From: Mauremys mutica
Lineage: Eukaryota > Chordata > Testudines > Geoemydidae
Assembly (NCBI RefSeq): GCF_020497125.1
Contig: NC_059072.1
Coordinates: 302,950,781 to 303,014,780 of the forward strand
DNA: 64,000 nucleotides
Direction: 5' to 3'
The notes under the pieces: model-generated
Databases searched by the model: none
What the model was told of the DNA's origin: nothing
The model's input: only the letters and a program-made list of their open reading frames with translations
Made by a program: the position numbers and the translations under genes
In this document: positions 23,873 to 35,129 of the stretch, in pieces
Layout: the number at the start of each line of letters is the position of its first letter
How positions within the stretch are numbered: the first letter of the stretch is position 1

Positions 23873-24439
23873 TCATTTTTGTCACATATTTGAGATAGCA
23901 AAATTAAACATGAACGTCATAACCAGGTTACATGCTTCTACATACATTCTATTAAACCCCCCATAAAGCCTATGTCATCATATATAAAACATAACACCAA
24001 CTTTTTTTAAATTAAATAACTCAACTTGCTTGACAACTAGGATATTTTCCTCTGGATTTGGGAGGGTTCTTTCAAGCCTCAGTATTGTACAAAGCTTTAT
24101 ATATACCTTTGCAAGCCATTTGGTGTTGGAGCGAGCAAAAGCCTGTGATGACAGGAGACATTATCTTGCACTTGGGTTTTTCTGGTTGTGTGGTGTTTTG
24201 ATAGTCTTTTCCAATATCTATTGGTTGCTTATAGGCCTGTGGTCCTTCCATCTCCTACTGATCAAGATGTGACAGAGTGAATATTTCACCATCCTCCACA
24301 TCTGTGTTTTTGCCTTGTGTTCATAGTGGGTGAATATATTTGTAGTTTTGGTGAAATATATGCCTATCCACTGCTATGTTACATGAGTGATGGTTTATCT
24401 GTTCAACACACATAGTTTGCTTTGAAGTACATGATTTAT

Positions 24440-25084
24440 CCTGAGGAAACAATTTAATCCTGACAAGGTCCCTGGGTTGTAGTTCTGAAAGGTCTTCACT
24501 TTTCAGTCATAATAAGCTTTGGCCTCTGAGTCTCTCTTCTTTTTTGCCTGTTACTCCTTCCACTGCTGATTGTAATAAAGCTAGGGCTATACGGATCAAG
24601 GAAAGTGTGCATCTTGACTTCAAGTTTGTACCCAGCTGCTATTAAAGCCTTCTACCTGAAATTTCAGCCTGTATACCTTTCCACGGTATTCTGCTTGTAA
24701 TTTACATTATCATAGTGGTAATACAATTGTGCCATCATATCATTTTAATTTAGCTTTGCTTGGTTGCAATTTCATGTTCTTCTCCTGCATAATACTGATG
24801 AAGTCTTTGTAGCCTCGCACATTCACTGATGCCCCATCAGTGTCTGTTTGGAATTCAATTTCCTGTTTGTTTGTGTGCTGGATGCCTTGTCTTTGCATCT
24901 GGGGCTAGTACGAGCTTTTCAAACCATTTACTTTTTCTGTTTTACACTGCATTCATGTCATATGTGCAAAATCTCATCCTCTGAATCACTACTTGCTTCC
25001 TCAATACGGTGCCATTTTTGTTTTCTTTGTTTTTCTTGTCTGCAATTTTTAGGCATAATGATATGTCTTGTCACAATTATTGCA
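24440..25084 (-). pseudogene. Gypsy-like gag end, protease and pol remnant
   Basis: On the minus strand at 25084-25040 the codons give CNNCDKTYHYA, then after one frame slip KNCRQEKQRKQKWH, a CCHC zinc knuckle (C-x2-C-x4-H-x4-C) of a gag nucleocapsid. An acidic tail EEASSDSEDEI follows. At about 24846-24823 the sequence gives TDTDGASVN, a decayed DTGAS retropepsin active site. Further on LQPSKAKLKWYDG resembles the rest of the protease. Near 24530-24440 LSELQPRDLVRIK looks like an integrase C-terminal strand, which implies that RT, RNase H and most of integrase were deleted. Confidence 0.55.
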
Positions 25085-25104
25085 TATTGTTCAGCATTAG
25101 GCCA

Positions 25105-25620
25105 AAGGACCTGTTGTTAAGTAAAGGCCTATTGTTAAGTGAACCAAACCCCTAGCAAGCTTTAAGAATAATTTGTAATAATAATAATGCAGAGTGATGA
25201 AACTAAGATTGTTGACCTTTATTGATAGTATTAAGAATGCAAAGTTTAGTCGTTAAGTATAATAGCCTTTTTATCAAAGTAAGTGTTTTTAACCATAAAA
25301 TGTACTAATCCCATTAGTATGGAAAATCTGGACATCGCTATATGCACTTGGAAATGTGCAACGTGTACCAAAGGGGACATGCGTAACTGTCATGTGTAAA
25401 AAGAGGGAAGTTGTAAGCGATAAACGGCTAATTTGTAAGTAGTCTTGTTTGGGAAATTGATCTTGAAAACACTTGTATAATCAGCTGCAAGTTCTAGTTT
25501 CCACAAAGATTAGGTATTTCATGCAAATATCTTTGTGCACTGTTTCAATAAAGATAAAGGTGCCACTTTCTGCCTCATCAATTAATCACTCATACCTTGC
25601 CGCTTAAGGCCAAATCTGTA
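25105..25620 (+). mobile_element. Possible solo LTR inside the Gypsy-like element
   Basis: This stretch interrupts the gag remnant and does not translate into gag. It opens near GTTGTTAAGTAAAGGCC, includes a polyadenylation signal AATAAA at 25547-25552 and ends near CGCTTAAGGCC. No TSD or TG...CA ends could be fixed, so the call is tentative. Confidence 0.3.
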
Positions 25621-25639
25621 TCCATAAAAAGGCAAAAAG

Positions 25640-26290
25640 GGAACAATATGACCTCACCATGGTTTTCTCCGGAGCACGTATTGATCAGTTTTACATTTAG
25701 TTTGTCTTCTATGCTTCATATTTGAGCCTTTACTTTTGCACAAATTTTGATGCTTTTTTCATTGTTTTTTCATGCTCTATCTGTGCTATTTCATGAAGTA
25801 GCTCTGTCTCTACTCCACGTATGCTCTGAATTTGGATGCAAGCTTGTTCAGTAACTATGCACATGTCTCTACCTCTAGGAAGAGTTAGTGAGCATTCTTA
25901 TTCTAGCTCCTGAATCTTCCATCCATATTGCTAATTTTCACAAATTAGTCAATCTTTTAAGTAATTGCACAAGTTAGCCATTTTACACAGTTTGAAGATA
26001 CTTTGGAAGCACTTCTAGGATTTTCAGTGGGTCCCACCAGTCTGCTGCTGACATATTCCAGATGCTTTGGAATATGTGGTGGCCTTTGCCCATTATAGCT
26101 AATAGAGTATTTTGTTTTCCTCTTTATCCTTCCCTGTTACAATTTCATAATTTCCCCATTATGATCTAAAGAATGTCCAATTGCCTGAACATGCCCCTTT
26201 TCACATTAATTTGCTTGGGAACAGGATTCTTGTAGGTTGCTAGAATTACTGTTTTCATTTTTTTTGTTTTTTCCAATGTTCCTACTTTCT
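25640..26290 (-). pseudogene. Gypsy-like gag remnant and leader
   Basis: Minus-strand traces around 26120-26010 (YNGQRPPHIPKHLE followed by GPTENPRSASK) occupy the place of a gag capsid domain, and the stretch to 25780 includes IRGVETELLHEIAQIE. Frame breaks are many. Support is positional: it lies between the 5' LTR and the zinc knuckle. Confidence 0.4.
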
Positions 26291-26299
26291 GATTTCATG

Positions 26300-26496
26300 T
26301 ATCTGCAGAAGCCGACTCATGGGTGACATCATGTTCAATATTCAACCTTAAAGAGGGAGAGCACCAAGACAGCACAACATTCAGCTTTACTCCTTTCTCC
26401 GCGTATACTGTCCTCTCTCATTAATCAGTTCCTTAGACTACTCTAAATTCCTAAACATAAACATACTTTAGTGTCCTCTATTGGGATGCTATAACA
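26300..26496 (-). repeat. 5' LTR of the Gypsy-like element (approximate left end)
   Basis: Partner of 23600-23872. Right end GATGCTATAACA reads TGTTATAGCATC in the element's direction. The left end is not fixed. Confidence 0.5.
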
Positions 26497-26724
26497 CAGA
26501 GGACCTGCAAGGGCCTATGCACCACCTAAATCTCACCTAAGCTCCATCTTTGGCCTTAAGTGGTGAATAAGCCATGTCAGACATTTTGCCCTAGCGTGAA
26601 TTTAGCCATGAATTCTACAAGCTGTGGAGTAATTTTGAATACTGTCAGGATATTACAGTGAACGAAAGACAATTATTCCCCTCTAGCCATTATGAAAAAG
26701 CAAACTCAAAGTTTACCATTTTCA

Positions 26725-28680
26725 GGATTGACAACCTCAAGAGATCAAAAAGCATGAGTCAGATCCCCAACAAATCACGAGATTGGTCCCACAAATCATA
26801 AGATTTTAAAAACACCATTAAACCATGATTTTTAGTCTGTCTTCTGAGTTTTTAACCTCCCTCTATTCTTATGGTTATGTGTGTGTGATAATTTTAGGTT
26901 GAAAAGTCAGTCTTCATTGCACACAAAAATGCATGCCATTGCCCGCTGGAAACTCCACTTAGCCTTTCCTCACCCCTAAGATAGAGGAACTGCCATACAT
27001 TTCCTACTACTGTCTTGACTTTCAGCCAACTCCCATCCTCCATCTTGCTGCCCCCAGGGCTTCTCCCCTTCCCTGGACCTGTTAGGGGAGATTTTGATAG
27101 CCCAGCAAAATGCTTAGGCCACTGCCAGTATTGGAATATCGATTATTATGCTTATTGCCAAAAGCAGCTGTAAGGCCTTTGCAGCAGCTTTAGCATAAGT
27201 AGGCAGGCCAGAAGGGGAGGGGGAGTGACCACGAGAATTGAGCATGAGCCTGCACCATCCTTGCTTCTTTCAAACTGCTGAAATATGTGGTTTTGGAAAG
27301 ACAGGAAGTCTATCTATATTTGACTTCTGGTGTATGTGTTAGGGCCCCTGAGAGTGTAGACGCTCCAAAAACACATCTACATAACTAACATCTTGAAACT
27401 TCTTAACAAACAGCTTGCCCAGTGGTTATTGGTGACTGACAAGCTATGTGACATTTTGAGCATAAAAAGGGAAAGAGGTCTGAGTGATTTGGATTTGACC
27501 TTCCGGACATCTCTTGGAATCCCCAGCGACAGGCAGAGGGCTGGCCACCTGAACCTTGTTGTTCAACACTCAAGACCTCTCCAGATTGTGGGTAACTATA
27601 GATTTGGGGACCTCTAACCTTTTGCATATCTGTATGTGCTGGAGATCTAATAAAATAGATCTAAAATAAAATTTTGGATTAAAAGCACTTTGGGTTTGTG
27701 CCAATTTTTAATTGGACAGATGGCCCGTGTCCCCATTGATTTATTTCCTGACACCACCTTGCAAACAGTAAAGTTACCAAGAGCTTTGGATTGAGAGAAC
27801 CCCAGGTAACAGACCCAGCAACACTGCCTCCCCAGTTTCTCCTCTCCCTTGCCTAGCAGTATACCTTGCAGGGCTTGTCCTCTGCCCAGATCCCAAGTAG
27901 AGGAGAAGTTCCAAGGCAGTGGAAGGCAGGAAGTGATGCTGCTAGGCCCAGGGTCTCCCATTGCCTCAGAACCCTCTCAACAATATAGAATCATACTTTG
28001 AAGGAAGCAGAGCTCAGTGGCAGGTCAGGTTTGTCCCCTCAGCCCTGAGGTTCTCACAAAGAGCTCTGTCCAGCCCTCCTCCACAGGAGCAGAAGAACTT
28101 CTCACATCATCACAGGAGCTCCTTCGACAGGTACTTCCTCTGGCTGCCTGGAGGCGACTCTCCACCACCACTGCCACCTGGCTGAGGGAGCTGCCATCGA
28201 ATCCCTCCATCCCCCATCCCATCACTATCCTCTGCACACCCCCAGTCTCCTTCCTCCTCCCAAAGTCACCCTGTACCCCCTAAATTTAACGGTTAACCCC
28301 AGTGTCCTGCCACCTTTCACTCCCTATCTCAGCTCTCTTCTGAGTGCCTCATAGTTCTTGTGTCAGCATCTAGACCCTGAACCCTAGAGTAGCAGCCATT
28401 TTGCCTGCAGACATAACTTCAATCCCATTGAAAAACAGGGGGAGGCAGCAGGCAACTTTGTTAAGGGCAGCCTCGCTTCCACATGCAGATTCACTGTAGG
28501 GCAATGGCGGCCATCTTGCTGGCTTCAACCTCATTGACAGTAATAGGAGATAATGGCCATATTGAATAAGGGGAAAACTGAGAGTTTGCAGCCTTTCATC
28601 ATGTTATCATGACACAGACAAAAGACTACCCCAAAATTGCTACAGTTGCATAAAATCATAAGAGTTGGCAAGACTGCATT
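26725..28680. mobile_element. Possible composite repeat with inverted ends
   Basis: The left end (GGATTGACAACCTCAAGAGATC, with AAATCACGAGATTGG and AAATCATAAGATTTT following) and the right end (AAATCATAAGAGTTGGCAAG at 28654) resemble opposite ends of one turtle-type repeat. The middle (27000-28600) may hold other insertions, including a stretch at 27340-27700 with clustered AATAAA signals that could be an LTR. Weak support. Confidence 0.3.
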
Positions 28681-28689
28681 CTGACAGTC

Positions 28690-30610
28690 TTTATAATAAA
28701 ATTTGCATTTGTACTTGTGTATGACAATTGCCGGAGAAGAATCTTGTTTGTTTCTTAATGAAAATGCAGACTGTTTAACGCAGCAACTTACGCAACATAC
28801 TAGAGATCATTTCCCGTCTATCAGCAAGAGTGACATCTGCCTACATACATTTTCAGAACAATCACATCAGTTCTATTGTACAGTATTTCCTTACAAACCT
28901 GGACATACTCTTTCCAAAAGTATATGGAAATAATAAAAATCCAACCACTTGTAAAACTGCTTAATATGTCTAGGATCTGGCATTTTTCAACTTTAATATT
29001 CACAATAATTAATGTATAATTTCAATATGTAATTTCCAAGGGACATGAAATGTTGTTAGACATAGAAACCCAGAAGGAGGGAAATTTGAACTAGCCAAAA
29101 GCCTGATACATTATAATTTATTATTAAGGCTCTAATTTTCTTGATTCTAAAACACAGATATCCCCACTTTGCCATTACGGTTATTGCTAATTACTCTCCA
29201 ACTAAACTACATACTTAGGAAAGGACAAATTACAGCAATCATTAATACTTTTAAAAAATTAAAATACAGTTTTAAGATCATTTGAAGTAATGCCATAAAC
29301 AAGAGCTAAACTTTAAAACATCTGCTAAATGAGAACTTGATATGTATTTCCTCAAGTTCCTCACATCTTTCATTCCATTGGAATTCTCCTTAAGTAAACC
29401 ATTACTCCCCCCATCCATGGGTGTGATAATGAATGACTTGAGAGAGAAGGAACATGGATAGTCAGGCTCTGTAGCACTGCAGTGATTCACAAGGGGAATT
29501 TCATGTCTGCCACTAAACAGATGTCAGGAGAAGAACTGGGCACACCCTCTCCAGATGAGTCCTGACATGCCATCTTGCTGCTGACAAAATATGTTTCCAT
29601 TAAAATCAGATGTAGTTTTCTCACATAAATTGTATGATGCCCCAATAAAATTTGAACAAGTATTTCCCTTAATTATTGTAAACAGAAATGGAAAAGGCTT
29701 GCTAGATAGAAGAGGCCTAATCCATCCCCTCCCAAGGAAGGATTGTTCCCTACAGAATTTTTCCAGCAGTACTAGCATATAAAGGGACATTTTTCACAAC
29801 TGTCTGTTACAATTAATACAACCCCTTCATGGCAAATCATAGAAGAAATATCTATTGTACTGTAACTCTCAGCTATCTTTAGGAAACATACTTCTCCTAA
29901 CACATTATGCTTTTCTTTAAAAGCTTGTACAAATTGTTTTTACAGCTGTTCACAGAAGTTCTTATGGATATAAACTAAATCACTTTTATTTAGGGCTGTT
30001 GGAAAGATGTGATGAATTCAGCACTTTTGAGGAAAATGGAGCTATACTAATCTATACAATATTCCCGTGCCAATCTGTATCATATACTACATTGGATTTA
30101 TACCAGTCTGTATCAATAGAAGGGAAGATATGAGGAACAAAGGGAAATACATTTAAAGTCCTAATCGAGCCAATTTTTCTGCTGCTGTAAATGGGATAAG
30201 CTCCACTGACGTCAATGGTCTTTCACACACTTATACCACCAATGAATTTGGTGCATAATTTTGATTCTAAATAGCTGAAACATGATTATTATGCTGGTTG
30301 GTAGTAGTGGTCTTATAATTTCAGGATAATATGTCTGGTTTAGTATATTATCAGTTATTATAATATCAGAATTTAACACATTGTAAGGTCAACTGAAAGA
30401 CATTATCTACTATATAATACACATTTACCTCTCCGGCCTCTGACAATCCTGTGTATCACTGTCACTCTCTACTGGCTGCAGTCTACAGAAGATATGAGAT
30501 CTACTATTACTCCTATAAAAGTCTAAACATTTCATGAGTAGCTTCTAGTTGATAATAATAAAGAAGCCATATAAAAATGTATTATTTTTCAAAAAAGCAG
30601 GATACCGTCA
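28690..30610. other. AT-rich unique-looking DNA, no gene seen
   Basis: No coding domain, LTR or inverted-repeat element recognised. Short CpG-poor stretches only. Confidence 0.45.
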
Positions 30611-30612
30611 AC

Positions 30613-31500
30613 AGGGTTGCCAGGCCTCTTGTTTTCGACCTGGTGGCTCCAGTCAGCACAGCTCCACACAGCTCCCGGAAGTGGCCGGCATGTCCCTGTG
30701 GCCCCTAGGTGCAGGGGCAATCAGGGAAGCCCCACACGCGGCCCCTGCCCCGAGCGCCAGCTCTGTGGCTCCTATTGGCTGGGAACTGCGGCAATGGGAG
30801 CTGCGATGGGCGGCGCCTGTGGGTGCAGGCAGCCACACCATGCAGAGCTGCCTGGCCATCACTCTGCCTAGGAGCCAGACATGCTGGCCACTTCCGGGAG
30901 CTACACAGAGCCAGGGCAGGCAGGAAGCCTGCCTTAGCCCTGCTGCACCATGGACCCGGAAGGCCTGAGGTAAGCGCCTCCTGGCTGGAGCCTGCACCCC
31001 ACACCCCATGCTCCCTCCTGCACCCCAACCCCAGCCCTGAGCCCCCTCCTGCAGCCAAACTCTCTCCCAGAGCCCACACTTCCTTCCGCACCCCAACCAC
31101 CTGCCCCATCCCTGAGTCCTCTCCTGCACCCCAAGCCCCTCATCCCTGGCCCCACCCCAGGGCCCACACCCCTAGCCAGAGCCCTCACCCTCTTCTGTAC
31201 CCCAACCCCCTGCCCCAGCCCAGAGCCCCCTCCCAAACCCTGAACCCCTGATTTCAGGCCCCCACCCCAGGGCCCACATCCCCAGCCAGAGCCCTCACCC
31301 CCTTCTGTACCCCAACCCCCTGCCCCAGCCCAGTGAAAGTGAATGAGGGTGGGGGAGAGTGAGTGACAGAGGGGCTAGGGATGGAAAGAGTGGCGGGTGG
31401 GGCCTCGGAGAAGGGTGGGTCTTCATAAAAGGGGAGGGGGCTGGGGGAAGGAGCGGGACAAGGATGTTCGGTTTTGTGCAATTAGAAAGTTGGCAACCCT
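30613..31500. mobile_element. GC-rich non-autonomous element with AGGGTTGCCA ends (888 bp)
   Basis: Starts AGGGTTGCCAG and ends TTGGCAACCCT, inverted terminal repeats. Flanks ACCGTCAAC (30604-30612) and ACCTGTCAAC (31501-31510) look like a TSD with one inserted base. The interior includes a proline-rich, C-run composition (30980-31340) and an internal tandem duplication. No transposase. All long open frames here come from base composition. Confidence 0.7.
31151..31345. repeat. Tandem duplication, 110-base period
   Basis: CCACCCCAGGGCCCACAYCC at 31152 recurs at 31262, and the following CCAGAGCCCTCACCC, TTCTGTACCCCAACCCCCTG and CCCCAGCCCAG blocks recur in order with few changes. Confidence 0.85.
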
Positions 31501-31509
31501 ACCTGTCAA

Positions 31510-34090
31510 CCCACTGACAGAAATACCTGTGCTTATGTTATAGCTAATCATCAGTGTCTCTCAACATCCCTACTTCAGAACAGGGATTTAAAAGAGATAT
31601 TTAAATTGCTTTTGAATCCCAAATTAATTCTGAAGAAAAACTTCTACTCAGGTTGCATCATTTAGAAAATCCTGAGTCTTAAATAAAACCAATTTACTTC
31701 TTGCTTTAGTGCATCAGGACCACAGACTTTTGAGTCTAACAAGATTGTACTGGACTAATTAAAAACGACTGCTTCTTTTTCACTAGTTCTCTTAAGGGCA
31801 AATTCAAACTTCAGCAGATAAAGGCAAGTGTCATAAAAAGCTATAACATTTTCTTGCAATAAGCATTGAATTACACCTTTGCCTAATACATGATACAAAT
31901 ATCCAGAAAATTGTGATCAACTTTTACTTCATGTAGTACATCTGGCTTCATAATCTGCTAGCTAGGTCTTTGATGTTCTGAAAAACACCAGTAACGGTCA
32001 TAATTAAATCCTCAAGTTATTCAGCTGCATAGCTCAACTAATATTCCACACAATACCAGCAGAATGAAAGCCTGCTAATTCACAGGCCAGCTAGTGTAAT
32101 TGGATTAAAATTTCTAGTAATTATTACTTTTGAAGGGAATTACTGCTTGAAGTTTTGTACCTTGTGGGTGCCACCACTACCCTTTTCCCTCCTGTCAGTG
32201 CAAATAACCCAGATGTACAAGTGTGAAGCTTGCTTTCTCTTTCTCTCTCAAAAAAATTGCACCCACACTATAGATTGCTTTGATTCTTCACAGTAATTCA
32301 TTTGGATAGAGAGAAATCATAAAGCAATATTGAGAAACATATTTACTAGGGATCTACTTCTGTGTGCACAAATGCACGTTTGGTTGTTGCTGGGTTTTGT
32401 TTTTCTTTTAGCAAATGACTTTGGTGTTATTTTTCCATGACCTCGAAGGGTGTTCTTCTGGCGTTATTAAGTCAGCACATTTGTGTGCCGACACCGGAAG
32501 CCATGTGTTCTCAAAAGCCACGGCTTCACATCTGCTGTTTTTCATTTTTGTGGTTTCCATTCCCAGGGCTACTTATTGGCTCTGGAACATCTTACCCCCC
32601 AAAAAGATACATTCATGTGGGAATGCATTTAAATTTAGCTCTAACTCTAACGCTGGGATCGTTCTTTGAGATCCTCATATGAAAAGCATTACAGACGGAC
32701 AAAGTATTATTAGAAAAGATTAGTTGTTTTTTTTAAATGACATTATGCTGAAGTTTAGAGTATAGTTTTCATAAATATCCTGGCTATTACTGCTTTTATG
32801 TAATTACTCCCCAAGAGGGTGCCTGGCATTCTACTTGTATGAAATAAGTTGGTTCTGCCCCTAACAGCTTACAGTCCAAATGAACAATACAGACACACAA
32901 ATGCGTGGGAGAAATAATAAACATGAAATTAAAATAATTTAGAAGAAAGAAAAAGTGTATATATTACATCACTGCCCATTTATATCTTTGGGTCATGCTA
33001 ATACAGTACATACCACATACTATATCATCATCTTGATGTATTTCAAGTGCTTTACTTGATATATATACACTCACAACAATTGATATAGAAGAATGTCTCA
33101 AATTGTCCTATTCCCCATATTATTTCTGAGGAAATACCAGAATCCTTTCTTTTTCTATCCATAACCATCAGATAAGCTGTGCTTAAAAAGCACAATCACA
33201 GTCACAGCACACACGGGAGTAAATCACTGGAAAAGCCTGTCTCACCCTTGTTGTGTTTTTTTTATTTTACTCTCAGGTCCGGCCATCTGAATGAAGCCTC
33301 CCCAACATCTGCATTGTTTCAACCAGACCCAGCTTTGGAATGCATGTGTCTTTGCCATTTAATACAGCGGTTATGTCAAACTTATTTATTTTTAAATGCT
33401 TTACTGAAGTCCCTTATGAGGAAACATGAAGTTTGCTGAACAACCGTTAAGAATTAACAATGGCACAGCTAGAGGACTGCACCAAACTCCAGTCTAATTT
33501 ATATGCCCGTACTTGGTAATGTTACAGGTGAAAACTATAAATGATCATTATTCCATCTAAGTTAAGTGAGGGAAAGGGCTTATCAAAATGTGGCTTCTCA
33601 TTTTGCCCGTGTTAACTGGGTAGCTAGCTGCCCACAACTGTTCCCATTTAGCTAAACAAATGTGTAATTACACTATAATATTTGTACACCTACACAAATT
33701 TGAAACTGGACTGAAGCCAAGCTGAGTTTCAAGTCTTCACTGCTGCATATTTTTTTAGGGGGCTTTTGTCTCCTGGCAAGAGACGAGAAAAGTAGCTGCA
33801 GCATGCCTTAAGACAGCATCTGACTGGTTTTTACAGCTTTTACTCTGGGCATTCTCTCCGCTGTGCTGATTGTTCCAACTCCCTCCCACCCCTTTCCTCA
33901 CAGTCATTTCACTTCAACCTCACTCCATCTGTTCTCCACGCTTCCTTTCTTCCCCCACTTTTCCCTTACCTCCCCCACAGGGTCCTCTCTGCCTTCCTTT
34001 GTCTCTCTGTTTAGGTAATCTCCACTCTAAATATATAAAAAAAATTGTGGCACTAAGTCGACATTTGCAAACCATCCCATTTTTCAGTCT
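31510..34090. other. AT-rich unique-looking DNA with conserved-element candidates
   Basis: No gene seen. Parts 32060-32150 (AATTGGATTAAAATTTCTAG with homeodomain-like TAATTATTAC) and 32410-32650 look like conserved non-coding DNA by composition. A family A repeat sits at 32840-32912. Confidence 0.4.
32840..32912 (-). repeat. Family A interspersed repeat fragment
   Basis: TTCTGCCCCTAACAGCTTACAGTCCAAAT, followed by ACACAAATGCGTGGGAG, matches the minus-strand core seen at 17160 and 46560. Confidence 0.45.
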
Positions 34091-34094
34091 GCTC

Positions 34095-34255
34095 ACATGT
34101 TATATACTTTCCCCCAAACAGTTTATCTGTCTTGTCTATTTAGACTGTAAGCACATCAGGGCAGGAACTGTCTCTTATTCTATGTTGTACAATGTGGTCC
34201 CAATCTTGGTCTGCCTCTGTAGATGCTACTATAATACACATAAATAATAATACCA
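34095..34255 (+). repeat. Family A interspersed repeat, most complete copy
   Basis: CTTGTCTATTTAGACTGTAA, then GGGCAGGAACTGTCTCTTAT, then ATGTTGTACAATG, ending ATACACATAAATAATAATA. The simple (TAA) tail at the right fixes the plus orientation. It resembles the 3' end of an old sauropsid LINE/SINE family that I cannot name with certainty. Confidence 0.6.
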
Positions 34256-34730
34256 GCAAGACCAGTGCGATGCAGTCCAATCCAAATACAAGAAAAGGAA
34301 AGTAAATGTTTTCAGACTCTTCAACAATGCTGCAATAAAGAGGTCATTTTCAGTTCTAAAAAAATAAAAGTCCAGAGGAAAAATGTGCCTAATACTCAAA
34401 ACTGGGCCAAATTCTGCCCTCAGATACAATTCCCACTAAGATCAGTGGAGTCCTAACATATGCATGAGGGCATAATTTGGCTCAAATTTTAACACTACAT
34501 AATACTCTACAAGGGAAAATCTAATGATGACTAATTAGCATACTTTGCCTGATGTGCTCCTCCCAAAGGAAAACCCACAGCGGGTGGGGGAAATAACTAC
34601 TGAAAATGCCACAAGATTATTTGTTCTACATCCTCTCCATGGAGTGACACTAGGGGCTTTCACAGGGGGCTACCTGAAGACCTCACTGATCTAGAGGCTC
34701 TACAATATAAACAGATTAAAAAAAAAGATA

Positions 34731-35124
34731 CAAAAGAACCTCAGAGTTATGAACATCTCAGGAATGGAGGTTGTTCATAACTCTGAAATGTTCGTATCTC
34801 TGAACAAACCATTATGGTTGTTCTTTCAAAAGTTTACAACTGAACATTGACTTAATACTGCTTTGAAACTTTACTATGCAGAAGAAAAATGCTGCTTTTA
34901 GCCATCTTACTTTAAATGAAACAAGCACAGAAACAGTTTCCTTACCTTGTCAAATCTTTTTCTTTAAAACTGTCCCTTTTTTTTAGTAGTTTACATTTAA
35001 CATAATACTGTGCTATATTTGCTCTCTCTCTTTTTTTTTCTCTCTGCTGCTGCCTGATTGCGTACTTTTGGTTGGGTTGAGGTGTGTGGTTGACCGGTCA
35101 GTTTGTAACTCTGAGATTTTATTG
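34731..35124. mobile_element. Non-autonomous DNA transposon, pogo/mariner-like
   Basis: Left end CAAAAGAACCTCAGAGTTATG and right end GTAACTCTGAGATTTTATTG are inverted repeats. A further inverted sub-repeat lies near the left end (ATGAACATCTCAGGAATGG against GTTGTTCATAACTCTG). TA stands before the left end, as expected for TA-target elements. No transposase. Superfamily is inferred. Confidence 0.55.
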
Positions 35125-35129
35125 TGACA

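Larger units (their letters stand above)
23600..26496 (-). mobile_element. Decayed Gypsy-like LTR retrotransposon
   Basis: Two related LTR-like blocks in the same orientation enclose gag and pol traces read on the minus strand. Right (5') LTR ends at 26496 with GGGATGCTATAACA, left (3') LTR at 23872 with GTTATTGTAACA; both share TAAATTCCTA, then CATACTNTAG and CTATTGGGA. Read in the element's direction each starts TGTTAYA. Between them are a CCHC zinc knuckle, a DTDGAS protease-like motif and an integrase-C-terminus-like trace; most of RT is missing. Assignment to Gypsy is inference from the gag-protease arrangement. Confidence 0.6.

Noticed and set aside
27335..27700. Possible LTR with TGTGTTAGGG start and clustered AATAAA
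   Set aside because: No matching CA end, no TSD and no related copy in the window, so not annotated as a separate element.
30653..31251. Overlapping proline- and glycine-rich frames on both strands
   Set aside because: All lie in the C-rich tandem part of the element 30613-31500; no codon structure or motif.
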